Positions 26,686 to 38,086 of a stretch of DNA of 64,000 bases are shown in pieces. This DNA comes from Cystobacter ferrugineus (GTDB lineage: Bacteria > Myxococcota > Myxococcia > Myxococcales > Myxococcaceae). The position numbers and the translations under genes were made by a program. Location of the stretch: positions 361,935 to 425,934 of the forward strand of contig NZ_MPIN01000008.1 of the NCBI RefSeq assembly GCF_001887355.1. The letters run 5' to 3'. The number at the start of each line of letters is the position of its first letter. Within the stretch, counting starts at the first letter, position 1. A model generated the notes under the pieces. It worked only from the letters and a program-made list of their open reading frames with translations. It was not told the origin of the DNA and did no database searches.

Positions 26686-27611
26686 TGCCAGCTCCCATGG
26701 ACGAAGGCCGACGTTCCATCCGTGCTCACACCGAGAGCCATGGGTTGGGAAGGTCCGCCCAGCAGATACAGGCCCGCCGCGACGCCCAGCCCCACCACGC
26801 CGGCCCCCGCGAGTCCCAAGCTCATCGTCTGAAATGTCTTGCCACGCGACGCGCTGGCCTGTGCGTCCGCGTACGTGGCGAGCCTCGGGTCATCACCTCG
26901 CAGCTTCGACAACTCACTCCTGGCCAACCCATAGGACACCCCTCCCGCCGCCAGGAGAACGCCCCCCACGATGGTGGGAAGGAGTGCACGCGAGCGTGAG
27001 GAAGAGATTGTCTCTGGCGGTGGTTGCACGCCGGGCCTCGTCTCCCATTGAGTGATGGCCGTTTCGTGCCGCTGCTTCGCGTCGCGCATGTCGCGCATGA
27101 GCTCCATTTCCCTGTTCACCTCCGCGCGCGCGGACTCGAAGTGCTTTTTCAGCTTGGGAGACACCACCACGGGCAGCTTCGCATCCGGCCGGAGGAACAA
27201 CGCCGCCCTGAATGCGCGGTTGGCCTCATCCATCCGGATCATCTCAGCCAGGATGATACCCTCGTAGAGCACGAGCGCGACGCTCGCTTCCACGCCAGGC
27301 ACCATGCGTTTGGCCTGCTCGATCTGCTCCAGCGCGCGCTCGTACTCGAGCGCTTCGTACAGACGAGTCACCGAGGCGAGGTTGTCCTCGACGGTCTTGG
27401 AGCCCTGAACGCCCCGCGCATGCACAGCGAGGGGGACAACGAGCAGCACGGCGAGCAGAGAGGCCGAGGAAGACCGCTGACGGGAGCCCAGGAGCCGTGC
27501 GCCAGCGCTGGGTCGTGGAGCGCACGAGGGCGTGAATTCCTCGCGGCCGCCGGAACGAGGAGCGGCAGCGCGGGGGGCCGCAGCGGGTTTCAAGAGTTCA
27601 GGTGGGCGCAT
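26682..27611 (-). CDS. TPR-like envelope protein, first gene of the conserved-leader operon
   Basis: 309 residues from ATG 27611, the exact end of the conserved leader. After a Pro/Arg-rich N-terminus a hydrophobic stretch ('SLLAVLLVVPLAVHARG') may be a late signal peptide. A helical TPR-like part follows ('VTRLYEALEYERALEQIEQA', 'ALFLRPDAKLPVVVSPKLKKH'), then a coiled segment and two hydrophobic spans ('LLPTIVGGVLLAAGGVSYGL', 'LAGAGVVGLGVAAGLYLL'). Such TPR plus double-TM proteins pair with glycine-rich lipoproteins in myxobacteria. The last 4 bp overlap the next start (ATGA), showing translational coupling. Confidence 0.75.
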   Translation of the reverse strand: MRPPELLKPAAAPRAAAPRSGGREEFTPSCAPRPSAGARLLGSRQRSSSASLLAVLLVVPLAVHARGVQGSKTVEDNLASVTRLYEALEYERALEQIEQAKRMVPGVEASVALVLYEGIILAEMIRMDEANRAFRAALFLRPDAKLPVVVSPKLKKHFESARAEVNREMELMRDMRDAKQRHETAITQWETRPGVQPPPETISSSRSRALLPTIVGGVLLAAGGVSYGLARSELSKLRGDDPRLATYADAQASASRGKTFQTMSLGLAGAGVVGLGVAAGLYLLGGPSQPMALGVSTDGTSAFVHGSWQ

Positions 27612-27713
27612 CTCCACTCCGTGCGTGAGGCGGCCAGGGGCTGTCCCGGGCGTTCGGACATAGAAGAGGGAAGGGCCCGGCCGGCGTCCCAAAAAATCCT
27701 CGGGTCGCTCGCG
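27609..27713 (-). repeat. Conserved promoter/leader, copy A
   Basis: 105 bp on the minus strand ending at the ATG of the TPR-like gene. It aligns with copy B (31879-31985) over its whole length with one 2-bp indel and roughly 80-85% identity by eye. The best kept blocks are GATTTTTTGGGACGCC, CTTCCCTCTT, CCTGGCCGCCTCACG and ACGGAGTGGAGATG. The last block holds the ribosome site and start codon. The sequence after the ATG is not conserved. Confidence 0.8.
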
Positions 27714-27818
27714 GGGGGGCCCTGTCCAGCCCTCCGGCGGCCATGTCTTCTCCCTGCCTGTCTCCGCGCTCCTTCGTCCGGCTGGGAGGAGCGGCGCGCA
27801 CTGGATGATGCGGGGGCT

Positions 27819-28708
27819 TCAGCTCAGCAACCGGTGGAGGCTGATGTCCAGCCGGCTGCGCACCAACCCCAGGAGGCTCTCCATCGCGAGCTGGTCCTGC
27901 TTCAGCTGAGGGGCCAGCTCCGCGTGGACGCGCTCGAGCAGCTGCTCGCGAGCCTGGGCGACCTTGCGCGCCACGCCCGAGCGTGAGTCGCCGTACATCA
28001 GCGCGAGCCGGTCCATGGTGAGACCATGGAAGTGGTGCAGGCGCAGCAGGGCGCGCTCTTGCTCGGGAAGCGCCGCCACCGCCTTGCGGAGCACCGAGAT
28101 GAGGAGCTGGCGTGCGTCCTCGCGCAGCAGCTCGTGCTCCGGGTCACCCGAGGCCAGCATCCGTACGAGCGCCTCCGAGGGCTCGGTGACGAGGAGCTCG
28201 CGCCCGTTGCGGTCCACCAGCTCGCCGGCGATGCGCGCGGCGGTGATGCCCACCCAGGTCAGCAGCGGCCCCCGGCCCCCGTAGCTCGCGATTTTCGGAG
28301 GCGCCACCTCACTGCCCACCAGCAGCCGCTCGCGGAGCACCTGCAGCACTTCCTCCACCATGCTCGGAGACAACGCCCCGAGCCGGGCGGGGATGTGCCG
28401 GAGGATGTTCTGCTCGAAGGCCCGGAGGGCCGAGGGCTCCCCGGTGGCGCAAGCGCACGCGAGGTACAGGTCGGCGCCGTGGAGGATGCGAAGCACCTCC
28501 GAGGCTTTTCCCGCGGGCAGGTGCCGGGCCAGGTGCCGCACGAAGGCCTCGACCGGGAGCGAGACGGTGGGCCACTCGGCCCGGGCCGCCTCGACGTGCT
28601 TGCGCAGCCGCGCCTCGAACTCCTCCACGGCATCCAGCTCCGCGCGCTGCGCCGGTGGCACGTGCTCCCGCAGCAGCGCCGCCAGGACACCTGTCTTTCG
28701 TTCCTTGC

Positions 28709-28712
<4 letters not shown>
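27819..28712 (-). CDS. Sigma-70 family factor, myxobacterial kinase-linked type
   Basis: 297 residues. Region 2-like helices (~75-165) include 'FEQNILRHIPARL' and the region 2.4-like 'YGGRGPLLTWVGITAARIAG'. A linker leads to region 4 (~205-262) with 'LPEQERALLRLHHFHGLTMD' and HTH 'ALMYGDSRSGVARKVAQAR'. It lacks regions 1 and 3, like ECF factors, and resembles the Myxococcales-specific sigma families found beside Ser/Thr kinases (TIGR03001-like; named from memory). It overlaps the kinase gene by 4 bp, so it is translationally coupled. Its obvious candidate targets are the two flanking conserved leaders. Confidence 0.82.
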
Positions 28713-31819
<3,107 letters not shown>

Positions 31820-31878
31820 TGGGGGATTCCGCGAGGAACTCTTGTTTCCAGTGGGTCCGACGTGAGGCACGGCGACCA

Positions 31879-31985
31879 CGCGAGCGGCCAAAAGATTTTT
31901 TGGGACGCCGACGGGGTCCTTCCCTCTTTTACCCCCGAATGCCCGGGGCCGTGGTCCTGGCCGCCTCACGAACGGAGTGGAGATG
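31879..31985 (+). repeat. Conserved promoter/leader, copy B
   Basis: 107 bp, inverted relative to copy A and ending at ATG 31983. It shares the GATTTTTTGGGACGCC, CTTCCCTCTT, CCTGGCCGCCTCACG and ACGGAGTGGAGATG blocks. It lies in the divergent spacer behind the kinase gene. Conservation of spacing, ribosome site and start codon argues for a shared promoter and leader rather than chance. Confidence 0.8.
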
Positions 31986-32288
31986 AGCCTGCTTGGAATT
32001 TTGAAGCTCGCTGGAACCCTTCACCCTGCCCCCGTATGGGCGATGCCTGCCTCACCCGCCGCGCCCAAGGTGTTTCGGGAGGGGGTCAGGCTCGCCGATG
32101 AGCCGGGCTGTCTCCCGGCGGAGCGGGAGGGGGGCGTGGTCCCGGGCTTCATTGCCGCTGAGCGCCTGGTCCATGGGGAGGGCTCGGTCAGCGAGGTGGT
32201 GAACCCTTCCTGTCTTGGATTGGAACGCCAGCTCCTTGCCGCGGGAAAAAACCTGGAGCATGCAACACTTTGTTCGCGAGGTCGATAA
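31983..32288 (+). CDS. Doubtful 101-residue ORF behind conserved leader copy B
   Basis: The frame begins at the ATG that closes copy B ('MSLLGILKLAGTLHP') and runs to 32288. The product has no recognisable domain, no clear signal peptide and a composition closer to random GC-rich sequence ('EPGCLPAEREGGVVPGF'). It may be a real small protein of the sigma regulon, or the remains of a gene that was decayed or displaced when the downstream LysM gene arrived. The conserved start supports translation; the sequence itself does not. Confidence 0.35.
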   Translation: MSLLGILKLAGTLHPAPVWAMPASPAAPKVFREGVRLADEPGCLPAEREGGVVPGFIAAERLVHGEGSVSEVVNPSCLGLERQLLAAGKNLEHATLCSRGR

Positions 32289-32346
32289 ACAGAGCAGTTG
32301 TCAGTCATTGTTGTTTCCACTCTCACCCTCATCCCTGGAGCTTCCC

Positions 32347-33063
32347 ATGGACTACCGCATCAAGGCAGGTGACACGCTGTCTCACATCGCGGCGACTCGC
32401 AAGACCAGCGTCAGTGCGCTGATGAAGGCGAATCCGCAAATCAAGGATGCGAACCTCATCGTGGCGGGCAAGACGCTACGGCTTCCCGGTAGCTCGGATG
32501 GGTTCGATGACATGCCCACCAAGAACCCGGGCGGCAAGTCCGCGACGAAGCGCAACGACAAGACTTCCACGTCCGGCTCGCCCGCGTCAGGCGCGTCCTC
32601 CGACGGCACGAAGGGCCCCAAGGGCAGCCCCTACGACATCGCGAAGAATCACCTGAACAAGAACGCCGGGTCGCTGAAGCTGGAGAAGAAGGGCGTTGGC
32701 GCGGACATGGACGACGGCGTTGGCAACAAGGTCAATTGCGCCAACTTCGTCTCCGCGTGCCTGGAGCAGGCGGGGATGATCTCCAACAGCCAGCACCACA
32801 ACTCGGTGAGGGGGCTGCAGCAGAACCTGGACAATGACAAGGACTTCAAGCGCGTGTCGCTGAAGGATGCGAAGCCGGGCGATGTGGTGAGCTTGAAGAC
32901 GGGTCCGGGCCTTGACGACCGTCACGTGGTGCTCTTCGCGGGCTGGAAGAATGGGAAGCCCGAGTTCATCGGCTCGAACAATCGCAACGCGGACGGCACG
33001 CAGAGAATCACCATGAGCCAGGCCGACTATCCCATCCTGTCCATCCATCAATACCGCGCCTGA
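32347..33063 (+). CDS. LysM plus CHAP/NlpC-like cell-wall hydrolase, no signal peptide
   Basis: 238 residues from ATG 32347. LysM domain at 1-46 ('YRIKAGDTLSHIAAT...NPQIKDANLIVAGKTLRL'). A Ser/Lys-rich linker (~50-95) leads to a Cys-peptidase fold: Cys131 in 'NCANFVSACLEQAG', His193 in 'DDRHVVLFAGW', and Asn211/212 in 'IGSNNRN', the expected Cys-His-polar triad for CHAP or NlpC/P60 amidases. With no signal peptide, export must be non-classical. A type VI effector is the best fit because a PAAR-like gene and toxin genes follow in the same direction. It could instead be a lysis or remodelling enzyme. Confidence 0.78.
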   Translation: MDYRIKAGDTLSHIAATRKTSVSALMKANPQIKDANLIVAGKTLRLPGSSDGFDDMPTKNPGGKSATKRNDKTSTSGSPASGASSDGTKGPKGSPYDIAKNHLNKNAGSLKLEKKGVGADMDDGVGNKVNCANFVSACLEQAGMISNSQHHNSVRGLQQNLDNDKDFKRVSLKDAKPGDVVSLKTGPGLDDRHVVLFAGWKNGKPEFIGSNNRNADGTQRITMSQADYPILSIHQYRA

Positions 33064-33205
33064 TGCCCGGAGGGCCCGGGGACACACGGTCATTCCGCGC
33101 CCCCACGCGCGTGGCTCCCGCGGGACACTACGCGACGAGCTCGGCCATCAATCACCACAAGGAACACGCCATCGCGGAGCCGCGAACCTGAGCGTCCGCA
33201 TCGTG

Positions 33206-33247
33206 GACCGCCGCGCGGGAACTGGTTGTACGGCCCGCGCGGCGGTC
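33206..33247. terminator. Perfect 14-bp inverted repeat after the LysM hydrolase gene
   Basis: GACCGCCGCGCGGG (33206-33219) and CCCGCGCGGCGGTC (33234-33247) are exact complements with a 14-base spacer. There is no T-run, so it is either a Rho-type end structure or a protein-binding site. It separates the LysM gene from the coiled-coil gene. Confidence 0.5.
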
Positions 33248-33286
33248 GAGTCATCAAGCTCCAGCCAATCCTTGCAGGGCCCTCTC

Positions 33287-33988
33287 ATGTCCACTCCTCC
33301 TCCCGTTCGTGGAACAGGCGCAACCGCGGAAACCGACAATGCGTCACCTCCTCACAGACCTGACGAACCGAAAGCAGGGAAGGCCGCTGATGACAATGCG
33401 AAGGCGACGTCCTTGCTCGCCCTGGCGCGGCTCCTGTCGCGGAAGTCCCATGCGGATGGGGTGAGGTTCCAGCGAGCCAAGATAGTCCATGGTTTCGCCA
33501 AAGAGAGGAAGGCCCTCGCCGAGAGGGCGCTCGAGAGCTCCAGGAAGAAGCATCAGGCGTTGGTCGACCAGCAGGCTTCACGAGCGAGCAGCCCCCCAGG
33601 GTTCATCGAGTCACTCGAGGCGGCGAAGACGAAGGTCGAGCGTGACGAAGCCGCGTTGAGGAATGCGATCGAAATGGTCGACCGGACCGCTCATTCCATG
33701 ACGAATGCGGAGGCCACCGCCTCGAAGTCCAAGAGGGGAGCCCTTGGTGCAGCGGAAAAAGCGCTCCAGGCTCAAGAGACCGCCAACACCAGCGCGAGGG
33801 AGGAGGGTCTGGCCGAGCCCTTCCCAGCCATCGCCGACGAGGGCTCGCAGCCCGGCGACAAGGAGAACCCCGCGGAACTCTTGATGGACTGTTTCGAGGA
33901 CTTCAAGTCCTGCCTCGAGCCCCTCAGGTCCGGCATTGAGGAGATGATGACACACGACATGGAGTGTAGCGCTGCGGAGAAGCGCTAG
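33287..33988 (+). CDS. Coiled-coil protein of the toxin cassette, unknown
   Basis: 233 residues from ATG 33287. The first ~45 residues are Pro/Ala-rich and disordered-looking. Residues ~50-190 are mostly charged helix likely to form coiled coils ('FAKERKALAERALESSRKK', 'ALRNAIEMVDRTAHSMTN'). The C-terminus is acidic with three Cys ('LLMDCFEDFKSCLEPL'). There are no membrane spans. It is placed between a cell-wall hydrolase and a PAAR-like gene, so it may be an adaptor, chaperone or immunity factor. No family is recognised. Confidence 0.6.
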   Translation: MSTPPPVRGTGATAETDNASPPHRPDEPKAGKAADDNAKATSLLALARLLSRKSHADGVRFQRAKIVHGFAKERKALAERALESSRKKHQALVDQQASRASSPPGFIESLEAAKTKVERDEAALRNAIEMVDRTAHSMTNAEATASKSKRGALGAAEKALQAQETANTSAREEGLAEPFPAIADEGSQPGDKENPAELLMDCFEDFKSCLEPLRSGIEEMMTHDMECSAAEKR

Positions 33989-34039
33989 GACACCGAACAG
34001 GGCAGGTGGAAGATACGACTTTCAAAGTGGGGCGGCTTG

Positions 34040-34465
34040 AGCGGCGCGAGATGGTCTCCAGGTTCCGCACCGCCGCGAGCCGACGCAAGTCGAAGGTGTT
34101 CTTGCGCGCGCCAAGATAGCGCGCTCGGGGACCCTGGCGGTTGCTCAGATGGGCGAGACGATGTTCCACGCCCACGCGCTCGCGCAGCTTCGCGCGACCG
34201 GTCCGGCTCTCCTGGAGCTTGCGCAGTTTCTTCTGCAGGGCCTCGTTGTCGCCCAGGGAGACAGTTCGGCCTCGGCCAGACGCCGCCTGGGTGCATTGAG
34301 CGCACAGTGGACAGGGGCCGCAAGCCTCGGGGTCAAACTCCACCACCTGCCCTGGCTCAAAAGGCTCCACCTGTCCCGCCGGACAGGTAAACGTGCGCGG
34401 GCTGAAGGTCACCGCAGAGGGCGTCTGCAAGCCGAAGAAGGCCTGAAGCGCCGGAGAATCACATC
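34040..34465 (-). pseudogene. C-terminal fragment of a DDE transposase
   Basis: The minus-strand frame reads 'SPRTFTCPAGQVEPFEPGQ', then 'CGPCPLCAQCT', 'RTGRAKLRERVGVEHRLAHL' and 'GARKNTFDLRRLAAVRNLE'. That series is the conserved C-terminus of IS1182-type transposases (zinc-like CPLRxxCT and VEHxxAxL). A TGA lies directly upstream of the fragment (about 34468), and no catalytic DDE core is present. It is a relic, not an active element. No terminal repeats were found. Confidence 0.75.
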
Positions 34466-34549
34466 ATCGCACCTGGCGGGATGCGCCTCGAGTGCTCGCG
34501 CTACGTCGCTCGGGAGTGGTAGACTGTTCCCCTCGCAGAGGTGAACGCC

Positions 34550-35014
34550 ATGCCCGTCAATACCGGTGTGAACAAGATGTCCGTGGTGACGAAGGACAGT
34601 GGCGGTGTCACCTCGGCCTTCCCGGACGTGTGCAAGACTCCGAGTCCCGCCGGGCCGGTGCCCATTCCGTACCCGAACATCGCCCAGTCGTCTGACACGG
34701 ATAAGGGCACCAAGAAGGTGTCCGTGGCCGGCAACCCCGTGTGCGTCAAGGACTCCAACTTCAAGACGAGCACCGGCGACGAGGCGGGCACCGCCGGCGG
34801 CGGCGTGGCCTCCAGCAAGACCAAGGGCAAGGCCGAGTTCGTCAACTTCTCCTTCGACGTGAAGTTCGAGGGGAAGAACGTGGCACGCGCCTTCGATCTC
34901 ATGCTGCACAACGACAAGAACACGCCGCCCTTCCCCGTCATGCAAGGGCCTGTCATGGCCATGGGCAGCCGTGATGAAGACCCCAAATGTGCCGTGTGTG
35001 ACAAGGACCTCTAG
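34550..35014 (+). CDS. PAAR-like (DUF4150) spike-tip protein
   Basis: 154 residues from ATG 34550, with AGAGGTGA upstream; GTG 34541 would add three residues. The segment 'FPDVCKTPSPAGPVPIPYPN' is the signature of DUF4150, the PAAR-like fold that caps VgrG spikes in type VI secretion. The rest is a small beta-rich protein with 'GGGVASSKTKGKAEF' and a C-terminal 'CAVCDKDL'. It carries no toxin domain itself, so cargo must ride with it. It opens a run of seven genes in the same direction ending at 40527. Confidence 0.85.
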   Translation: MPVNTGVNKMSVVTKDSGGVTSAFPDVCKTPSPAGPVPIPYPNIAQSSDTDKGTKKVSVAGNPVCVKDSNFKTSTGDEAGTAGGGVASSKTKGKAEFVNFSFDVKFEGKNVARAFDLMLHNDKNTPPFPVMQGPVMAMGSRDEDPKCAVCDKDL

Positions 35015-35041
35015 GCCAGGGTGTGGGAAAGAAGGTGTGCG

Positions 35042-35569
35042 ATGGCGCCACGTGCGAAAGACTCCGAATCGGAAAGGTCGCAAACCGAGCAGTTACACGA
35101 GCCCATCTTGGGAAGCAGGTCCGGCTGGCTTACCGGCGTAGACGGTACCGGAAGACCCCTTGTCGACTTCGAGGGCAACACTGCCGGACCGGTGCCTGCT
35201 CAATTGGCAGTAGCGCTGGATGCTCGGGCGCTTCAAGAGGCCGCTGGGCGCCGCCAGAAGGTGGTCCTTCTGTTCGAGAACGGGGACCCGCGCCACCCCT
35301 TTCTCATGGCATGCATCCAGGAGCCAAGCCCGACGCCGCTGCTCGATGAACTGATCAAACAGCCGACACCCGAGACGCGCCGGCCGACCGAAGCATGGGT
35401 AGATGGCAAGCGAGTCACCATCGAAGGCCAGGAGGAAGTCGTCCTCAAGTGTGGCGCGGCCAGCATCACCCTGCGGCGCAATGGCAAGGTGGTCATCAAG
35501 GGCACCTACGTGGAAACGAGCGCCACTGGCACCCAGCGCATCAAGGGCGGCTCGGTCGAGATCAACTAG
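35042..35569 (+). CDS. DUF6484-type type VI secretion accessory protein
   Basis: 175 residues from ATG 35042 (AAGGTG upstream). The N-terminal half binds the pattern 'LGSRSGWLTGVDGTGRPLVDF' and 'VVLLFENGDPRHPFLMACIQ', an OB-like beta barrel. The C-terminal half is 'VDGKRVTIEGQEEVVLKCG' followed by 'SITLRRNGKVVIKGTYVETS', the beta-prism-like tail also seen in VgrG. I assign it to DUF6484 by memory of this gene order. It probably forms part of the spike or a cargo adaptor. It starts 27 bp after the PAAR-like stop. Confidence 0.75.
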   Translation: MAPRAKDSESERSQTEQLHEPILGSRSGWLTGVDGTGRPLVDFEGNTAGPVPAQLAVALDARALQEAAGRRQKVVLLFENGDPRHPFLMACIQEPSPTPLLDELIKQPTPETRRPTEAWVDGKRVTIEGQEEVVLKCGAASITLRRNGKVVIKGTYVETSATGTQRIKGGSVEIN

Positions 35570-35572
35570 TCC

Positions 35573-36886
35573 ATGCACCTCCGGACAGATCTCATCCTGA
35601 ACTGGAGCCAGTACGAGGACCACCTCGACGAGGCGACCTTCCAATGGAGCCAGTGGGAGCAACTCCTCAGGGCGCCCGACGAACTCCTTGCTGAAGTCAC
35701 TGCAGGCGAAGAGCGCCTGCTGGCGAGGTTGGATGCGCTCGTGCTCGGGGGAGAGCCCGTGGCAGCGCGACTTCTCAAGCCCGCGCTCACTTCGGACGAG
35801 CCCGAACGCCTCTCCACTGCCGTCTTCGCGCTCCTCAGCGGCAGATGGCATTGGGGGCCCGACGCCGTGCTGGGAGTCCTGGGAGAATCTGGCCCCGAGG
35901 AAGTGGGCGCCATGCAACGCGCGCTCGAGTTGCTGGAGCCATCCGCGCTTCCGGCGTGGCTGCAGTCCGTCCTGTCCAGGGGATCCCTCTCGCTTCAGGC
36001 CCTGGCGTTGGATGTGCTGGGCGCACACTCGGTCAATCCCGAGCTGCCATTGGCAGGCTTCATCGCGAGCGGAGTTCCCTCGGTGGCTGCTGCAGCTTTG
36101 CGCGCCGCAGCCCGCCTTCGGGTTCGCCTCGACTGGCCACTGTTGCGGCAACCGCTATCCACGACTGAACCCTCCCTTCGTGACGCCGCACTGATTGCAG
36201 CGCTTCTCTCAGGTCATCGCGAGGCGTGGACGACATGCCGGGAACTCGCATTGGCACGCGACCCGGCACCGGGGCTGCCTATGTTGTTGATGTCGATGGG
36301 TGCTGGCCCAGGAGCCGTTCCGCTCCTCCGAGGATTATTGGAAAAACCCGAACTGCGTGCCGATGTGCACTGGGCGCTGGGCTTCAATGGCCACGTAGCC
36401 GCGGCCGAACTCTGCCTGGAACACTTGGGTGACGAGACCGTGGGCCACCTGGCGGCGGAGGCGTTCTGCGCCATCACCGGGCTTTCCCTCACGGAACGAT
36501 TCGTCGCCGCCCCCCCGGAAGTCGAGGACGCCGATTCGGAGGAGCCCCTTGAGTATGGCAGGCATACAGTTCCAGGCCGTGGGCTGCCCGTGCCCAACCC
36601 TGAGGCCATCCGTGCCTGGTGGAAGGAGGCCCGAAAGCAATTCGAGCCTGCCGTCCGCTATCTGCGCGGCAGGGTGTGGACCCCCACCGTCTTCCTGCAG
36701 AGCCTGTGGTCAGAGCCCATGAGGCGACGGCACGTCCTGGCATTGGAAGCAACTCTTCGTAGCCAGGGTGTCTTCCAGCTTCGCACCGATGTTTTCGCCC
36801 GCCAGCAACTCGCGTCCCTGGAGACGCTGAGAACCGCTGCTCTGCCGCTCGTCTCCCGCCCGCTCGCGGAAGGGCTTATCTCATGA
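35573..36886 (+). CDS. TIGR02270 family HEAT-like repeat protein
   Basis: 437 residues starting 3 bp after the DUF6484 stop. The whole protein is alpha-helical with repeated Leu-rich units ('LPLAGFIASGVPSVAAAALR', 'PLLRGLLEKPELRADVHWAL') typical of HEAT repeats. A conserved Trp-rich segment follows ('IRAWWKEARKQFEPAVRYL'). TIGR02270 proteins occur with DUF4150 genes in many proteobacteria, which fits this position. It is cytoplasmic and probably a cargo adaptor or chaperone. Its last 4 bp overlap the next start. Confidence 0.78.
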   Translation: MHLRTDLILNWSQYEDHLDEATFQWSQWEQLLRAPDELLAEVTAGEERLLARLDALVLGGEPVAARLLKPALTSDEPERLSTAVFALLSGRWHWGPDAVLGVLGESGPEEVGAMQRALELLEPSALPAWLQSVLSRGSLSLQALALDVLGAHSVNPELPLAGFIASGVPSVAAAALRAAARLRVRLDWPLLRQPLSTTEPSLRDAALIAALLSGHREAWTTCRELALARDPAPGLPMLLMSMGAGPGAVPLLRGLLEKPELRADVHWALGFNGHVAAAELCLEHLGDETVGHLAAEAFCAITGLSLTERFVAAPPEVEDADSEEPLEYGRHTVPGRGLPVPNPEAIRAWWKEARKQFEPAVRYLRGRVWTPTVFLQSLWSEPMRRRHVLALEATLRSQGVFQLRTDVFARQQLASLETLRTAALPLVSRPLAEGLIS

Positions 36887-38082
36887 GGCCCACTGAACAC
36901 GCCGCCCTTCCCTCGGGAGCTATCGCCATCACGGGACTTGGGCTGACCACGTCCCTCGGGCTGGATGTGGTGGCGAGCTGCGCGTCTGCAAGGGCTGGCG
37001 TAACTCGATGGTCGCAGCTCGACATCGAAGAGCCGGACATGGACACACTGGAGAGTGTCCCGTTGAAAGGCCACGCGGTACGCGGCCTCACTGATGGTTT
37101 TGACGGAAGCGGGCGACTGCTGCGGTTGGGAGACTCGGCGCTCGCGGATCTAATTGAGTATTCAGGCCTTGGCCCAGAGCATCACCCGCGCACCGGTTTC
37201 TTCGTCTGCCTACCCGGGCACTTCTATTCGACGGCTCGACGTCAATTCGAGCTGCTGGGTGAGGGTCCCGCGCCCGACAGTGTCGCTAGAGAAGAGCTCC
37301 GATCACATTTCGAACAACGGCAGCGACTTCAAGACGAGTGGGAACAGCGGCTGGTGCCATCTCTGCTGTCCCTGAATCGACTAACGATTCCACCCACGCT
37401 GCGCACCTGTTTCCTTGGTGGACCAGCGGTCTTCGCCCAGGCCGTGGTGCAGGCGGTCCGCCGGCTGCGTTCGCGAGAACTCGACCGATGCATCGTGGGC
37501 GGCATTGACTCCTACGTCCACGGCGGCCCACTGGCAGACGTGTACGAACTGGGGCTGCTCCGGACGGAGGAAAAGCCCTCCGGCTTCTTCCCGGGAGAGG
37601 CCGGCGCCTTCGTCCTGCTGGAAAGAGCGGATGCTGCGCGCGCGCGCGGTGCACGAATCGAGGGGATGCTCGGCCCCTCCAGCATCGCGGAGGAGTCTTT
37701 CGACCGCTTCTCAGATGAGCCACCCCAGGGGGGCGCGCTGACAAGCGCCATTGAAACTTGCCTTCGGGAGACTGAGCCGCGGCCGGGCCTCGCCATCGTC
37801 AACATCAATGGCGACGAGTTCCGGGCTCGCGATTTCGGCACCACCCTCATGCGGATTCGAGGGTCGGTCCTCCCCGAGGACTTCCGGCAATGGTACCCAG
37901 TCGAATCATTCGGGGAGATTGGCGTGGCCACGGGTGCCGCATCCGTGTGTCTTGTGGTCCGCGCCTTCGTCCGAGGCTATGCTGGAAGTCGCAGTGCCCT
38001 GGTGATGCTGCTGGGAGATGACGAGGCACGAAGCGCGATGCTCATCGAAGATCTTCCACTCCCGTCCGGCCGAGCGAGGTGA
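36883..38082 (+). CDS. Ketosynthase-like (thiolase-fold) protein lacking catalytic residues
   Basis: 399 residues. The start 'AIAITGLGLTTSLGLDVVAS' and later 'RCIVGGIDSYVHGGPLADV' and 'GFFPGEAGAFVLLERADAAR' are those of beta-ketoacyl synthases. The nucleophile motif TACSS is 'TCFLGGP' (Cys176 is one position off), the first His motif is 'VNINGDE' and the second is 'GEIGVATGAAS', so the Cys-His-His triad is not conserved. It is in a toxin cassette with no acyl-carrier or other lipid gene. Thiolase-like proteins are known partners in type VI effector loci, so a cargo-loading pseudoenzyme is likely. Confidence 0.78.
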   Translation: MRPTEHAALPSGAIAITGLGLTTSLGLDVVASCASARAGVTRWSQLDIEEPDMDTLESVPLKGHAVRGLTDGFDGSGRLLRLGDSALADLIEYSGLGPEHHPRTGFFVCLPGHFYSTARRQFELLGEGPAPDSVAREELRSHFEQRQRLQDEWEQRLVPSLLSLNRLTIPPTLRTCFLGGPAVFAQAVVQAVRRLRSRELDRCIVGGIDSYVHGGPLADVYELGLLRTEEKPSGFFPGEAGAFVLLERADAARARGARIEGMLGPSSIAEESFDRFSDEPPQGGALTSAIETCLRETEPRPGLAIVNINGDEFRARDFGTTLMRIRGSVLPEDFRQWYPVESFGEIGVATGAASVCLVVRAFVRGYAGSRSALVMLLGDDEARSAMLIEDLPLPSGRAR

Positions 38083-38086
38083 TGAC

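Noticed and set aside
32021-32332. Minus-strand ORF opposite the doubtful 31983 ORF
   Set aside because: It has no ribosome site, no domain and lies antisense to the conserved leader's start codon; not supported.
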